Positions 44,665 through 63,183 of a stretch of 64,000 bases of DNA are shown one piece after another (the stretch's first letter is position 1; every line of letters begins with the position of its first letter). Below the pieces are notes generated by a model. The model had not been told where the DNA came from and did not search any database. It worked only from the letters and a program-made list of their open reading frames with translations. The position numbers and the translations under genes are program-made. The DNA is taken from positions 446,501-510,500 of the forward strand of contig NZ_JAFLNH010000003.1 of NCBI RefSeq assembly GCF_018361265.1. The letters run 5' to 3'. This DNA comes from Mycobacterium sp. SM1 (lineage in GTDB: Bacteria > Actinomycetota > Actinomycetes > Mycobacteriales > Mycobacteriaceae).

Positions 44665-45480
44665 ATGGAACGGGTCGCAAACCGGCATGTCCTTGGCGAA
44701 CGCTCGGCCCGGGTGGTCGCGGCCGCCAAATTGCATCGCCATATCGGCCGCCACCGCGCAGGCCGTTTTCTTGTGGAAGGCCCGCACCTCGTCGAGGCTG
44801 CGGTCACCCGCGGGCTGGTCCGGGATGTCTTTGTCACCGCGGTTGCGGCGCGACGATATGCGGCGTTGCTGGCTGGATACGAGTTCCCGATCCACCTGGT
44901 GACCGAGCGCGCCGCCAGAGTGCTGTCCGACACGGTCACGCCGACGGGATTGATCGCGGTGTGCGACACACCGGCGGCTCGCCTAGACGAGGTACTCGCC
45001 CGCTCACCCGGGTTGATCGCGGCCGCGGTCGAGGTCCGCGACCCCGGCAATGCGGGCACGTTGATCCGCATCGCGAACGCCATGGGTGCCGCGGCCGTGA
45101 TGCTCGTCGGGCACGGCGTCGACCCGTACAACGGCAAGTGCCTGCGCGCCTCCGCCGGCAGCATCTTGTCGATCCCGGTCGTCATCGCACCGGATGCCCA
45201 CGCAGCCATCACGGCGCTGCGCGCCGGCGGGATGCAGGTGTTGGCCACCACGGTGGACGGCGAAATGTCACTCGATGAAGCCGAGACACTGCTCGGTGAG
45301 CCGACGGCGTGGCTGTTCGGGACGGAATCGCAGGGGCTTTCAGCACAGGTAGCCGACGCGGCTGACCATCGCGTGCGCATCCCGATGTCCGGCGGCGCCG
45401 ACAGCCTGAATGTGGCGGCCGCCGCGGCCATTTGCCTTTACCAAAGTGCGCGAGCCCGGAGAGCGCAGGCCAGCCGTTGA
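44665..45480 (+). CDS. tsnR: SpoU-family 2'-O-methyltransferase (TsnR-like rRNA/tRNA methylase)
   Basis: The 271-residue SPOUT protein has an N-terminal substrate-binding domain (FLVEGPHLVEAAVTRG) and a knotted methyltransferase domain with the three SpoU motifs: EVRDPGNAGTLIRIANAMGA, then AWLFGTESQGLS and IPMSGGADSLNVAAAAAICL. These bind S-adenosylmethionine through the trefoil knot. It probably methylates a ribose in rRNA; the exact target is not shown by the sequence. It follows the infC operon, as Rv1644 follows rplT, and is convergent with the DUF2236 gene. ATG 44665 is the only usual start near the conserved beginning. Confidence 0.92.
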   Translation: MERVANRHVLGERSARVVAAAKLHRHIGRHRAGRFLVEGPHLVEAAVTRGLVRDVFVTAVAARRYAALLAGYEFPIHLVTERAARVLSDTVTPTGLIAVCDTPAARLDEVLARSPGLIAAAVEVRDPGNAGTLIRIANAMGAAAVMLVGHGVDPYNGKCLRASAGSILSIPVVIAPDAHAAITALRAGGMQVLATTVDGEMSLDEAETLLGEPTAWLFGTESQGLSAQVADAADHRVRIPMSGGADSLNVAAAAAICLYQSARARRAQASR

Positions 45481-45500
45481 GTCCGGCGCACTGTGCGTCG

Positions 45501-46574
45501 TTAATTTCGCGTTCGCGCCGTGCGCCGACCGCGAGTGGGCCGCAGACCGGTCAGCGACAACGTGGTGTGCACCAGCGATCCGGCCCGCTCCATGAGCGTT
45601 CGGCGGGGCGGGAAATAATGCATCGACGATCCGCGGCGGTCGCGCGGCGGTGCCACGAATCCCGGTGCCTCAACCAATGGGGCGTCGGCCGGAATCCGTC
45701 CCGCTGCCCGCCGGTATGCGGCCAGCGCCCGGGGGTGTAGCCGGACTTCGTCGGGAACCGCCAGAAACATCATCTCGATGACTTTGCCGAACAGTCGCAG
45801 CACTATCTCGTCTCCCGGCGTCCAGCGCAGTCCGGCCTTTTCCCGAACGGGTGGATCGAAAACGCCCGCCGCGATCCAGCGCTGGCCAGCCACCAACGGC
45901 GTGAATAGCTGGTCCCAAACCGGTGTGGGCAGCAGAACAAACCTCGGCTTGGGGATGCGAATGCGCAGAATGTCCAATGCGGCGCGGTTGATCTCCAGCT
46001 TATCGCGGCACACCCGCTCCCAGTACTGCTGGAACTCCTCCCACGAGCGGGGCACCGGCCGCATGCTCATCCCGTACATCCGGTACCACTGCACATGCTC
46101 TTCGAATAGCCGGCGCTTTTCGGCTTCGGTCAGCCCGCCGCAGAAGTATTCCGCCACCTTGATCACCAGCATGAAGAACGTTGCGTGCGCCCAGTAGAAG
46201 GTGTCCGGGTCCAGCGCGTGATAGCGACGACCGGCGGCGTCGACGCCCTTAACGGTGGCGTGGTACCTCTTGATCTGCTCGGCGGTTTGGGCCGCCCGGT
46301 CGCCGTCGTAGACCACCCCCATGATGGGGTACACCGAGCGAGCGACCCGCTGCAGCGGTTCGCGCAGCAGGATTGAGTGCTCCTCGACACCGGCGCCGAG
46401 CTCCGGGTACATGTTCTGGAGCGCACCGATCCACATCCCCAGCAGTCCGGTGCGCCGGTCACCGAAATACTTCCAGGTCAACGAGTCCGGCCCGAGCGGC
46501 TCGGCCTTGGCCGCCGGCGGAGCATCCGATGCGCGCGACCCGGGTGGGGCGGACGTTGCCGACGTGGCAGTCAT
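45501..46574 (-). CDS. DUF2236 family protein (MpaB/latex-clearing-protein-like, Rv1645c-like)
   Basis: The 357-residue protein belongs to the oxygenase-MpaB-associated DUF2236 family, relatives of haem-containing latex clearing protein. Family features are LLREPLQRVARSVYPIMGVV and RYHALDPDTFYWAHATFFML, with conserved Arg, Asp and His residues, then YFCGGLTEAEKRRLFEEH. A haem-binding role is inferred from the family, and the substrate is unknown. ATG 46574 has GGAGG six bases upstream; the longer frame lacks such a site. A promoter and palindrome lie upstream at 46601-46629. Confidence 0.88.
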   Translation of the reverse strand: MTATSATSAPPGSRASDAPPAAKAEPLGPDSLTWKYFGDRRTGLLGMWIGALQNMYPELGAGVEEHSILLREPLQRVARSVYPIMGVVYDGDRAAQTAEQIKRYHATVKGVDAAGRRYHALDPDTFYWAHATFFMLVIKVAEYFCGGLTEAEKRRLFEEHVQWYRMYGMSMRPVPRSWEEFQQYWERVCRDKLEINRAALDILRIRIPKPRFVLLPTPVWDQLFTPLVAGQRWIAAGVFDPPVREKAGLRWTPGDEIVLRLFGKVIEMMFLAVPDEVRLHPRALAAYRRAAGRIPADAPLVEAPGFVAPPRDRRGSSMHYFPPRRTLMERAGSLVHTTLSLTGLRPTRGRRTARTRN

Positions 46575-46600
46575 CACGGCCTCCTGGTCCTGACGGCCCC

Positions 46601-46629
46601 ACCATAACGTTGACAACGTGCATTGTCTA
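46601..46629 (-). promoter_or_regulatory. Promoter with overlapping palindrome upstream of the DUF2236 gene
   Basis: On the minus strand TAGACA (46629-46624) and TATGGT (46606-46601) are spaced by 17 bases, a good sigma-A-type promoter. The spacer and -35 region carry the inverted repeat GACAA-CGTGCA-TTGTC (46612-46627), which could be a repressor operator, for example for a TetR protein. No regulator gene is adjacent. Confidence 0.5.
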
Positions 46630-46759
46630 TCATTTCGCCCGGGGTGGCCGAGGTGGGCGCCGGAGGTCCGGCGTCGGCACGGGCCGCGTCATCGAGGCGG
46701 TGCAGTCGCGCCAAGCGCGGCGCGGGCGGCAAAACGCCGGCCCGGAGCTGGCATAGTAG

Positions 46760-47569
46760 ATGTCGATGATTTACGGCTTATGGTGCGCGTTGGGTCGTGT
46801 CCGGTTCACCGCGGGCTATGTGGCTGCGCTGGTCTCGGTGAGCACCACGCTGGTGATCCTCGGGCCCCGGGTTCGGGCCCAGGCCGTCCAGCAGGCCAGC
46901 ACGAACCTGCACAATCTGGCGCACGGGAACCTGGAATCACTGCTTGGCAGCGCGCTGATCGCTGACACCGGTTCGATCTATGCCTGGCTGCCCGGTTTGA
47001 TCTGCCTGCTCGCACTGGCGGAGCTGCTCTGGCGCAGCGGCCGGCTGCTCATCGCGTTCGTGGTCGGCCACATCGGCACGACACTGGTGGTGGCGGCCGG
47101 GCTGGCCGCGGCGGTTGAACTCGGCTGGCTGCCGTTCTCGATCACCCGGGCCAGCGACGTCGGGATGAGCTACGGCGCCCTCGCCGTGCTGGGAGCGCTG
47201 ACCACGGCAATCCCCGCCCGCTGGCGGCCCGCGTGGATCGGGTGGTGGGTCCCGGTGGGTCTGGCGGGCGCCGTCGTCGGGGCCGACTTCACCGGAGCCG
47301 GGCACGCGATCGCGCTGGTGCTCGGAATGCTGCTGAGCGCCGTGTGGGGCCGGCCGGACCGATGGACACCGGCCCGGTATCGGCTGCTGGTGGTAGCGGT
47401 GGTCTTCGGCTTCATGGTGCTGGCTCATACCGGGTGGTCGGTGCTGACCGGGGTCTTTCTGGGTGCGCTGGGCGCTTTGCTGGCCGACGGGCTCACCCGA
47501 TTCCGCGGGGCGCGCAGATCATCGGCGCCGACGGCGCTGGCCGCCCCGCAGCCCGCAACGAGCGGTTGA
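46760..47569 (+). CDS. Rhomboid-like multi-pass membrane protein (Rv1648-like)
   Basis: The 269-residue protein has about six to seven membrane helices (YVAALVSVSTTLVILGP, then LPGLICLLALAELLW, LIAFVVGHIGTTLVVAAGLA and others). Its overall form is that of mycobacterial rhomboid-like proteins. A classical rhomboid Ser-His dyad (GxSG ... H) is not evident, so protease activity should not be assumed. It lies between the DUF2236 gene and pheS, as Rv1648 does. The PE and other genes between them in M. tuberculosis are missing. Confidence 0.75.
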   Translation: MSMIYGLWCALGRVRFTAGYVAALVSVSTTLVILGPRVRAQAVQQASTNLHNLAHGNLESLLGSALIADTGSIYAWLPGLICLLALAELLWRSGRLLIAFVVGHIGTTLVVAAGLAAAVELGWLPFSITRASDVGMSYGALAVLGALTTAIPARWRPAWIGWWVPVGLAGAVVGADFTGAGHAIALVLGMLLSAVWGRPDRWTPARYRLLVVAVVFGFMVLAHTGWSVLTGVFLGALGALLADGLTRFRGARRSSAPTALAAPQPATSG

Positions 47570-47650
47570 GTGACCCGGCCGACCATCTCATCGCCCGCCC
47601 CGGCGTGGCTGCGGCCAACACGGGCATCGGCCCACCCGGTGGTCGCGTGA

Positions 47651-48795
<1,145 letters not shown>

Positions 48796-48796
<1 letters not shown>

Positions 48797-51294
48797 TGCG
48801 CGTCCCCTACAGCTGGCTGCGCGAGGTGGTGGCGACCGGGGCGCCGGGCTGGGACGTTGCCCCGGGTGATCTCGAGCAGACGCTGCTTCGCATCGGTCAC
48901 GAGGTTGAAGAGGCGATCAGGCCCGGCCCGATCAGCGGCCCGGTGACCGTGGGACGGGTGATCGGTATCGAGGAACTCCGTGGCTTCAAGAAGCCGGTGC
49001 GGGCCTGCGTCGTTGACGTCGGCGACCGTCAGAAGCGTGAGATTATCTGTGGCGCAACAAATTTCGATGTCAGCGATCTAGTTGTGGTGGCGCTGCCCGG
49101 CGCGCGCCTACCGGGGGATTTCACCATCGCGGCGCGCACGATCTACGGGCGCAGCTCCGCAGGCATGATTTGCTCGGCGGCTGAGCTGGGTTTGAGCGCG
49201 GACCATTCCGGCATCTTGGTGCTGCCACCCGGAACCGCCGAGCCGGGAGCCGATGGCGTGAGCGTCCTCGGGCTGGACGACACGGTCTTTCATCTGGCCA
49301 TCACGCCGGACCGCGGTTACTGCATGTCGGTGCGTGGTTTGGCTCGTGAGATCGCGTGCGCCTACGACCTGACGTTCGTCGATCCGGCCCAGGTGCCGCC
49401 GTTGCCCGGTGAAACGGGCGGGTGGCCGTTGACGGTGCACCCCGGCACGGGGGTGCGCCGCATCGCATTGCGCGCGGTGACCGGCATCGACCCGGGCGCG
49501 GTGTCCCCCTGGTGGTTGCAGCGGCGGCTGCTGCTATCGGGCATCCGGCCGGCCTCACCCGCGGTTGACGCGACCAACTACGTCATGCTCGAACTCGGCC
49601 ACCCGATGCACGCGCACGACCGCAAGCGCATCACCGGTGGCTTTACGGTGCGTTTTGCCCGGCCCGGCGAAACGGTGGTCACCCTCGATAACGTCGAGCG
49701 CCGGCTGGATCCGGCCGACGTCGTGATTGTCGACGACGTAACGACCGCTGCGATCGGTGGCGTGATGGGGGCAACCAGCACCGAGGTGCGGGCGGACTCC
49801 ACCGACGTGTTGCTGGAGGCCGCGGTGTGGGACCCGGCGGCGGTGTCGCGCACCCAGCGGCGACTGCACCTGCCCAGCGAGGCCGCCCGCCGCTACGAGC
49901 GGGCGGTCGACCCGGCGATCACGGTGGCCGCCCTGGACCGGTGCGCGGTGCTGCTCGCCGAGATCGCCGGGGGAGCGGTCTCGCCCGCGCTCACCGACTG
50001 GCGCGGCGACCCGCCGTGCCGGGACTGGTCGCCGCCCGCCATCCGGATGCCCGCCGACCTGCCCGACCGGGTCATCGGCGTCAGCTACCCCCGCGGAGCG
50101 ACGGTGCGGCGTCTGACCCAAATCGGCGCCGCGGTCACCGACGAGGGTGCCACCCTAACCGTGAGACCGCCCAGTTGGCGGCCCGATCTGCGGCAGCCCG
50201 CGGACCTGATCGAGGAGGTCGCGCGGCTGGAGGGCTACGACGTCATCCCGTCGGCGCTGCCGGCGGCGCCGGCCGGTAGGGGACTCACCGCGACGCAGAA
50301 GCGGCGCCGGGCCATCGGCAAGTCACTGGCGCTGTCGGGGTATGTCGAAATCGTGCCCACCCCGTTTCTTTCGGCCCGCGTGTTCGACCTGTGGGGGCTT
50401 GCGCCCGACGATCCCCGCCGGGTCACCACCCAGGTCCTCAACCCACTCGAGGCCGACCGCCCGCATCTGGCCACCACGCTGCTGCCCGCGCTGCTGGAAG
50501 CGTTGGCGCGCAATGTGTCCCGGGGCATCATCGATGTCGCTCTGTTCGCCATCGCGCAGGTGGTACGGCCGACCGCACAGACTCGCGGGGTGGATCGCAT
50601 CCCGGTGCATCGCCGGCCCACCGACGCCGAGATCGCGATGCTGGACGCATCGCTGCCGCGCCAACCGCAGCACGTCGCCGCGGTACTGACCGGTATGCGT
50701 GAACAGCGTGGCCCATGGGGCCCCGGCCGACCCGTGGAGGCCGCCGACGCTTTCGAGGCGGTGCGCATCATCGCGCGGGCCGGCGGGATCGATGTGCGGC
50801 TGCGGGCCGCCCAATATCCCCCGTGGCACCCCGGCCGGTGCGCCGAGGTAGTGGTCGGGGAGGGCGCGGAACAAGCCGTGCTCGGCCACGCGGGAGCACT
50901 GCATCCGGCGGTGATCGAGAGAATGGGCCTGCCGAAGGGTGTCTGCGCGGTGGAGTTAGACCTCGATGCCCTGCCGATTGTCGAGAGGCTGCCGGCACCC
51001 AGGATCTCGCCGTTCCCGGCGGTATTTCAGGATCTCAGCCTCGTGGTGGACGGTGATATCGCAGCGCAGGCCGTCGAAGAGGCCATCCGAGACGGGGCGG
51101 GCGAACTGTTGGAGGATGTCCGGCTGTTCGACCTGTATACCGGCCCGCAAATCGGAGAGCATCGCAAGTCGCTGACATTCGCGCTGCGGTTTCGTGCGCC
51201 GGATCGCACCCTGACCGAAGAGGAGGCCAGCGCGGCCCGTGACGCCGCGCTGCGGTGCGCCGCCGAACGTACGGGCGCGGTGCTGCGCGGGTGA
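48796..51294 (+). CDS. pheT: Phenylalanyl-tRNA synthetase beta subunit
   Basis: The 832-residue protein contains the beta-subunit domains in order: an N-terminal tRNA-binding OB fold ([20 protein letters not shown]), B3/B4 editing region ([20 protein letters not shown]), the B5 domain ([20 protein letters not shown]) and the C-terminal ferredoxin-fold anticodon-binding domain ([17 protein letters not shown] ... [15 protein letters not shown]). It starts at ATG 48796, overlapping the pheS stop. The PE_PGRS gene that separates pheT from argC in M. tuberculosis is absent. Confidence 0.97.
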
Positions 51295-51345
51295 GGGCGA
51301 GCGCAGACACCGCCGTCGCGCGTCCCGAGCCGGTCCGGCAGTGGG

Positions 51346-53645
<2,300 letters not shown>

Positions 53646-53697
53646 CCGCGCCGCCGTCTGCTCCTCGTCGCGCCGCGGCGCATCATCGGCGGCGGCC

Positions 53698-54575
53698 ATG
53701 ACGACCAGCGCGCTGCCCACCCACGTCAAGGCGCAGGTATTGGCGGAGGCGCTGCCTTGGCTCAAGCAGCTGCACGGCAAAATCGTCGTCATCAAATACG
53801 GCGGCAACGCGATGACCGACGACACCCTGAAACGCGCGTTCGCCGCCGACATGGCTTTCCTGCGTAACTGCGGCATCCACCCCGTGGTGGTGCACGGCGG
53901 GGGCCCGCAGATCAGCGCCATGCTGGAGCGGCTCGGCGTCGCCGGCGACTTCAAGGGCGGCTTCCGGGTCACCACACCCGAAGTGCTCGACATCGCGCGG
54001 ATGGTGCTCTTCGGTCAGGTGGGGCGGGAATTGGTCAACCTGATCAACGCGCACGGCCCCTACGCCGTCGGCATCACCGGCGAGGACGCGCAACTGTTCA
54101 CCGCGGTGCGCCGCAGCGTCACCGTCGACGGCGTCGCCACCGACCTCGGCCTGGTCGGCGACGTCGCCAAGGTCAACACCCCAGCGGTGCTCGACCTCAT
54201 CGCGGCACGGCGCATCCCGGTGGTTTCCACGCTGGCGCCCGACACCGAGGGTGTGGTGCACAACATCAACGCCGATACCGCCGCGGCGGCCCTGGCAGAA
54301 GCACTGGAGGCCGAAAAGCTGTTGATACTCACCGATGTCGAGGGGCTGTACACGCAATGGCCGGACCGGGATTCGCTGGTCAGCGAAATCGGCAGCACGG
54401 CCCTGGCGCAGCTGTTGCCCACCCTGCGGGCGGGGATGGCCCCCAAGGTGGAAGCGTGCCTGCGCGCGGTGACCGGCGGGGTGCCCAGCGCGCACCTGAT
54501 CGATGGGCGCGTCGAACATTGCGTTCTGGTCGAGCTGTTCACCGATGCGGGCACCGGCACCAAGGTGGTGAGCGC

Positions 54576-54579
<4 letters not shown>
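53698..54579 (+). CDS. argB: N-acetylglutamate kinase
   Basis: ArgB phosphorylates N-acetylglutamate and is the usual arginine-feedback point. The 293-residue amino-acid-kinase-family protein has the phosphate-binding [15 protein letters not shown] and [20 protein letters not shown], then [15 protein letters not shown] and [16 protein letters not shown]. The 52-base gap after argJ is the largest within this part of the operon. ATG 53698 was chosen because homology begins at [16 protein letters not shown]. Confidence 0.97.
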
Positions 54580-57198
<2,619 letters not shown>

Positions 57199-57215
57199 CA
57201 CAAGGAGTTTGATTC

Positions 57216-59845
<2,630 letters not shown>

Positions 59846-59980
59846 CCGGCTCACCGCGGGCGCGCTCGCGGCCCACCGGGCGCAAACCGCGAAAGCAGCA
59901 AGGGCGACAGCCCCGGTGTGCCATGATGTGCACCCTGTGGGCCTGCCTGAAACCGCAGTACTTTTGTAGGGGAGCACCGG

Positions 59981-62950
59981 GTGGAATTGAAGGTTTCGGC
60001 GATCACGCGACCGCTCGAGCGCCTGATGGCCACAGCGCAGAACGGTCTTGAAGTGCTGCGCCTGGGAGGCCTGGAGACCGGCGCCGCCCCGTCACCCTTC
60101 CAGATCGTCGAGGCCGTCCCGATGTACAAGCTGCGCCGGTATTTCCCGCCGGACAGCCGGCCGGGGCAGCCGTCGGCGGGCCCGCCCGTGTTGATGGTGC
60201 ACCCGATGATGATGTCCGCCGACATGTGGGATGTCAGCCGGGCGAGCGGCGCAGTGAGCATCCTGCACGCGGCGGGACTGGATGCCTGGGTCATCGACTT
60301 CGGCTCCCCGGACAAGGTCGAGGGCGGCATGCGGCGCAACCTGGCCGACCACATCGTCGCGCTCAGCCAGGCCGTCGACACGGTGAAGGACGTCACCGGT
60401 CACGAGGTGCACCTGGTTGGGTATTCCCAGGGCGGAATGTTCTGCTATCAAGCGGCGGCGTACCGGCGCTCCAAAAGCATTGCCAGCATCGTGACGTTCG
60501 GTTCCCCGGTCGACACCCTGGCCGCATTGCCGCTGGGGATCCCACCCAACTTGGCCGCCGCTGGCGCCAACTTCATGGCCGATCACGTCTTCAGCCGAGT
60601 GGCGATCCCAAGCTGGTTGGCACGCATGGGATTTCATATGCGCGATCCGCTCAAGACGGCGAAAGCTCGGCTCGATTTCCTGCGCCAGCTCCATGACCGC
60701 GACGCGCTGTTGCCGCGCGAGCAGCAGCGCCGATTCCTCGAATCCGAAGGCTGGATCGCATGGTCGGGCCCGGCCATCTCCGAGCTGCTCAAACAGTTCG
60801 TCGTGCATAACCGGATGATGACCGGCGGTTTCGCGATCAGGGGGCAGCTGGTCACGCTGACCGACATCACCTGCCCGGTGCTGGCATTCGTTGGCGAGGT
60901 CGACGACATCGGGCAACCGGCCTCGGTGCGCGGCATCCGGCGGGCCGCGCCGAATGCCGAGGTCTACGAATGCACGGTCCGATCAGGTCATTTCGGTCTG
61001 GTCGTCGGATCCAAGGCGGCGCAGCAGAGCTGGCCGACGGTGGCCGAGTGGGTGCTGTGGCTCGCCGGGCAGGGAGACAAGCCGGCGGCCATCGCGCCCA
61101 TGGTCGAGCAGCCGGCCGAACACACCGACACCGGTGTCACGTTCGGCAATCGCGTGCTGCACGGGGTGGGAGAGGCATCGGAGATGGCGCTGGCGCTGGC
61201 TCGCGGCGCGGCCGACACCGTGGTCGCGGCCAACAAATCGGCGCGCGCCCTGGCCGTGGAGACCATCCGCACGCTCCCTCGGCTGGCCCGGCTGGGACAG
61301 ATCAACGACCACACCCGGATCTCGCTGGGCAGGGTCATCGCCGAGCAGGCCCACGACGCGCCGCGGGGCGAATTCCTCTTGTTCGACGGACGCATGCACA
61401 CCTACGAGGCGGTGAACCGGCGAATCGACAACGTCGTGCGCGGCCTCATCGCCGTCGGGGTGCGCCAGGGCGAGCACGTGGGTGTGCTGATGGAGACGCG
61501 CCCCAGCGCGCTGGTCGCGATCGCCGCGCTGTCCCGCCTCGGCGCGGTCGCCGTGCTGATGCGCCCCGACGCCGACCTGGCCGCCGCGGCCCGGATCGGG
61601 GGGGTGTCCGAGATCATCACCGACCCGCCCAATCTCGACACCGCACGCCAATTGCCCGGCCGGGTCCTGATCCTGGGCGGTGGCGAGTCGCGGGATTTGC
61701 ACCTGCCCCAGGACGCCGACGTCATCGACATGGAAAAGGTCGACCCGCACACCGTCGAGCTGCCCGCGTGGTACCGGCCCAACCCGGGGCTGGCGCGCGA
61801 TCTGGCATTCATCGGGTTCACGGTGGCCGGGGGGGAGCTGGTCGCCAAGCAGATCACCAACTACCGCTGGGCGTTGTCGGCCTTCGGGACCGCCTCGACG
61901 GCGGCCTTGGGCCGGGGCGACACCGTGTACTGTCTGACGGCGCTGCACCACGAGTCGGGGCTGCTGGTCAGCCTCGGCGGCGCGGTTGCCGGGGGGGCCC
62001 GCATCGCGCTGTCGCGCGGGCTACACCCGGAGCGGTTTGTCGCGGAGATACGCCAATACGGGGTCTCGGTGGTGTCTTACACGTGGGCGATGCTGCGCGA
62101 TGTCATCGATGACCGGCGGTTCGAGCTGCGCGGGCATCACCCGGTGCGGCTGTTCATCGGCTCGGGCATGCCAACCGGCTTGTGGCGGCGGGTCGATGAG
62201 GTCTTCGCGCCCGCTCGTGTCGTGGAATTCTTCGCCACCACCGACGGGCAGGCGGTGCTGGCCAATGTGTCCGGAGCCAAAATCGGGAGCAAGGGCCGTC
62301 CCCTGCCCGGCGCGAGCCGGGTCGAGCTCGGTGCCTACGACGCCGAGCGTGACCTGATCCTCGAGGACGCGCGGGGGTTCGTGCAGGTTGCGGACGTTAA
62401 CCAGGTGGGGGTGCTGCTGGCTTCGCCGCGCGGACCGATCGACCCCACGGCCTCGATCAAACGCGGCGTCTTCGCGCCGGCGGACACCTGGATCTCCACC
62501 GAGTACCTGTTCCGGCGCGACGAGGACGGCGACTACTGGTTGCTGGGCCGGCGCGCCGCGGTGATCCGCTCCACGCGCGGCACCGTCTACCCCGAGGCGG
62601 TCAATGACGCGCTCGGCCTGGTCAATGGGGTAGATCTCGCGGTGACCTACCCGGTGCCGGTGCGCGACCGAGAGGTGGCGGTCTCGGCCGTGACGCTGCG
62701 ACCGGGTGCCAGCATCACCGCGGCCGACCTGACCGAGGCCGCGGCGGGCCTACCGGTCGGGCTCGGCCCCGATATCGTGCACGTCGTGCCGGCGATGACC
62801 CTAAGCGCCAACTACCGCCCGACCGTCAGCGCCCTGCGAGCGGCCGGCATTCCCGCCGCGGGCCGGCTCGCCTGGTATTTCGAGCCCGCCGCCAAGCAGT
62901 TCCGGCGGTTGACACCAGCGGTACGGGCCCAACTGTGCGGGGCGCGCTGA
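59981..62950 (+). CDS. Bifunctional alpha/beta-hydrolase (lipase) and AMP-binding acyl-CoA-synthetase-like protein (Rv1683-like)
   Basis: The 989-residue protein has an N-terminal alpha/beta-hydrolase (residues ~1-370), with the nucleophile elbow HLVGYSQGGMFCYQ and the oxyanion-type VLMVHPMMMSADMWDVS. An ANL-superfamily domain follows (~430-989). The family annotation is lipase plus long-chain acyl-CoA synthase, linked to triacylglycerol and lipid-droplet metabolism. The adenylation core looks degenerate. The A3 loop reads FTVAGGELVAKQITNYRW instead of TSGTTGxPK, and A5 reads EFFATTDGQAV, although GRRAAVIRSTRGTVYPEAVN and a late Lys (PAAKQFRRL) remain. GTG 59981 has GGGGAG upstream. Confidence 0.9.
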   Translation: MELKVSAITRPLERLMATAQNGLEVLRLGGLETGAAPSPFQIVEAVPMYKLRRYFPPDSRPGQPSAGPPVLMVHPMMMSADMWDVSRASGAVSILHAAGLDAWVIDFGSPDKVEGGMRRNLADHIVALSQAVDTVKDVTGHEVHLVGYSQGGMFCYQAAAYRRSKSIASIVTFGSPVDTLAALPLGIPPNLAAAGANFMADHVFSRVAIPSWLARMGFHMRDPLKTAKARLDFLRQLHDRDALLPREQQRRFLESEGWIAWSGPAISELLKQFVVHNRMMTGGFAIRGQLVTLTDITCPVLAFVGEVDDIGQPASVRGIRRAAPNAEVYECTVRSGHFGLVVGSKAAQQSWPTVAEWVLWLAGQGDKPAAIAPMVEQPAEHTDTGVTFGNRVLHGVGEASEMALALARGAADTVVAANKSARALAVETIRTLPRLARLGQINDHTRISLGRVIAEQAHDAPRGEFLLFDGRMHTYEAVNRRIDNVVRGLIAVGVRQGEHVGVLMETRPSALVAIAALSRLGAVAVLMRPDADLAAAARIGGVSEIITDPPNLDTARQLPGRVLILGGGESRDLHLPQDADVIDMEKVDPHTVELPAWYRPNPGLARDLAFIGFTVAGGELVAKQITNYRWALSAFGTASTAALGRGDTVYCLTALHHESGLLVSLGGAVAGGARIALSRGLHPERFVAEIRQYGVSVVSYTWAMLRDVIDDRRFELRGHHPVRLFIGSGMPTGLWRRVDEVFAPARVVEFFATTDGQAVLANVSGAKIGSKGRPLPGASRVELGAYDAERDLILEDARGFVQVADVNQVGVLLASPRGPIDPTASIKRGVFAPADTWISTEYLFRRDEDGDYWLLGRRAAVIRSTRGTVYPEAVNDALGLVNGVDLAVTYPVPVRDREVAVSAVTLRPGASITAADLTEAAAGLPVGLGPDIVHVVPAMTLSANYRPTVSALRAAGIPAAGRLAWYFEPAAKQFRRLTPAVRAQLCGAR

Positions 62951-62970
62951 CGAGACGACAAGGTGGTGCC

Positions 62971-63183
62971 ATGATCGACGAAACGCTGTTGAGCATCCTG
63001 GTCTGCCCCCTCGACCGGGGCCCGCTGCTGCTGGTCGATGAGATGCTGTACAACCCACGGCTGCGACGGGCCTACCGGATCGAAGACGGCATCCCGGTGC
63101 TGCTGATCGACGAGGCGCGTGAGGTCGACGAGGAGGAGCATGCCCGCCTTATGGCGCGCGCACGGCCGGCAGATCCCCGGTGA
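62971..63183 (+). CDS. Trm112-like small protein (Rv1684-like)
   Basis: The 70-residue protein starts MIDETLLSILVCPLDRGPLL and continues YRIEDGIPVLLIDEAREVDE, the Trm112/UPF0434 pattern. Only one cysteine of the usual zinc pair (CPxC) is present (CPLD), so zinc binding is doubtful. Eukaryotic Trm112 activates methyltransferases; the bacterial role is unclear. It lies 20 bases after the lipase/synthetase gene and overlaps the convergent tetR gene by 35 bases. Confidence 0.88.
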   Translation: MIDETLLSILVCPLDRGPLLLVDEMLYNPRLRRAYRIEDGIPVLLIDEAREVDEEEHARLMARARPADPR

